Origin: UMGS1851 sp900555605
GTDB taxonomy: Bacteria > Bacillota > Clostridia > UBA1212 > UBA1255
Assembly: GCA_902472555.1 (NCBI GenBank)
Contig: CABROF010000076.1
Location: 1-12,476 of the forward strand
DNA: 12,476 bases
Reading direction: 5' to 3'
Shown: one piece after another, positions 12,386 through 12,476 of the stretch
How positions within the stretch are numbered: position 1 is the stretch's first letter
Layout of the letters: every line of letters begins with the position of its first letter
The notes under the pieces: generated by a model
Database searches by the model: none
Told to the model about the DNA's origin: nothing
Seen by the model: only the letters and a program-made list of their open reading frames with translations
Translations under genes and position numbers: made by a program

Positions 12386-12476
12386 CTATTCTGGTAACCG
12401 TCCCTCATACAGAATGCGCAATTCCCCATAAACCTGTCCCCAGTTCCGTATTGGCATGGTCCATTTCTTTGTTGCT
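12386..12476 (-). CDS. C-terminal end of an IS256-family (mutator type) transposase, partial
   Basis: Twenty-nine residues are visible before a TAG at 12388-12386: ATKKWTMPIRNWGQ, then VYGELRILYEGRLPE. The pattern (T)KKWTMP.xNWgxvxxxLxIxFexR is the characteristic C-terminus of mutator/IS256 DDE transposases. The catalytic DDE residues lie outside the window, so whether the element is intact cannot be judged. The hairpin 12329-12380 directly behind the stop may end its transcript. Confidence 0.82.
   Translation of the reverse strand, partial: ATKKWTMPIRNWGQVYGELRILYEGRLPE

Larger units (their letters stand above)
12329..12476 (-). mobile_element. one end of an IS256-family insertion sequence, partial
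   Basis: The element is recognised by the transposase C-terminus at 12386-12476 and the inverted repeat structure at 12329-12380, and it continues beyond the window. Its outer boundary is placed at about 12329-12331, where the minus-strand gene fragment stops; the exact base is not fixed because the target duplication (usually 8 or 9 bases) needs the other end. Insertion appears to have disrupted the gene whose tail is at 12202-12328. Confidence 0.7.

Noticed and set aside
1..12476. CRISPR array, tRNA or rRNA genes, toxin-antitoxin or phage-defence genes
   Set aside because: No regularly spaced repeats, no cloverleaf-like sequences and no recognisable defence or phage proteins were seen on either strand.

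Overview
The window looks like the chromosome of an endospore-forming, low-to-moderate GC Firmicute, most likely a Clostridia member of Lachnospiraceae type. The reasons are spore maturation genes spmA and spmB, an AbrB/SpoVT regulator with a C-terminal four-cysteine zinc motif, a rsmI/abrB convergent pair as in other Firmicutes, strong GGAGG ribosome binding sites and T-rich intrinsic terminators. This taxonomic placement is inference; no rRNA is present. Most of the window is ordinary housekeeping and accessory metabolism. I found no defence system, phage or CRISPR.

Layout. 1-66 is the tail of an upstream gene (possibly trmN6), followed by rsmI, which converges on abrB across a bidirectional terminator. 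After a regulatory gap come spmA-spmB with a sigma-E-like promoter, then a convergent four-helix membrane protein of unknown function. A divergent promoter region leads to a long-chain acyl-CoA synthetase that starts at TTG. hpf (ribosome hibernation factor, long form) and a cysteine synthase follow on the minus strand. Divergent from cysK is an AraC/cupin regulator followed by L-rhamnose isomerase, with no kinase or aldolase nearby. 

The last functional module is a MerR regulator divergent from a flavodoxin-fold NAD(P)H oxidoreductase and a cysteine-nucleophile alpha/beta hydrolase. The promoter of that operon has a 19-bp spacer containing a perfect 7-bp dyad, which is the MerR-family arrangement. 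The regulator keeps a cysteine at the position used by the AdhR/NmlR electrophile sensors, so the module probably responds to a reactive carbonyl, quinone or similar stress. 

From 11806 to the end the sequence is decaying. There is a multiply broken remnant of a cyclophilin-like domain gene directly behind the hydrolase, then the 3' end of an unidentified minus-strand gene that appears cut by an insertion sequence. That element runs off the window and encodes the C-terminus of an IS256-type (mutator) transposase. Its end carries a perfect 20-bp inverted repeat around a 12-nt loop, and this structure and the pseudogene it sits next to are the most unusual things in the window.
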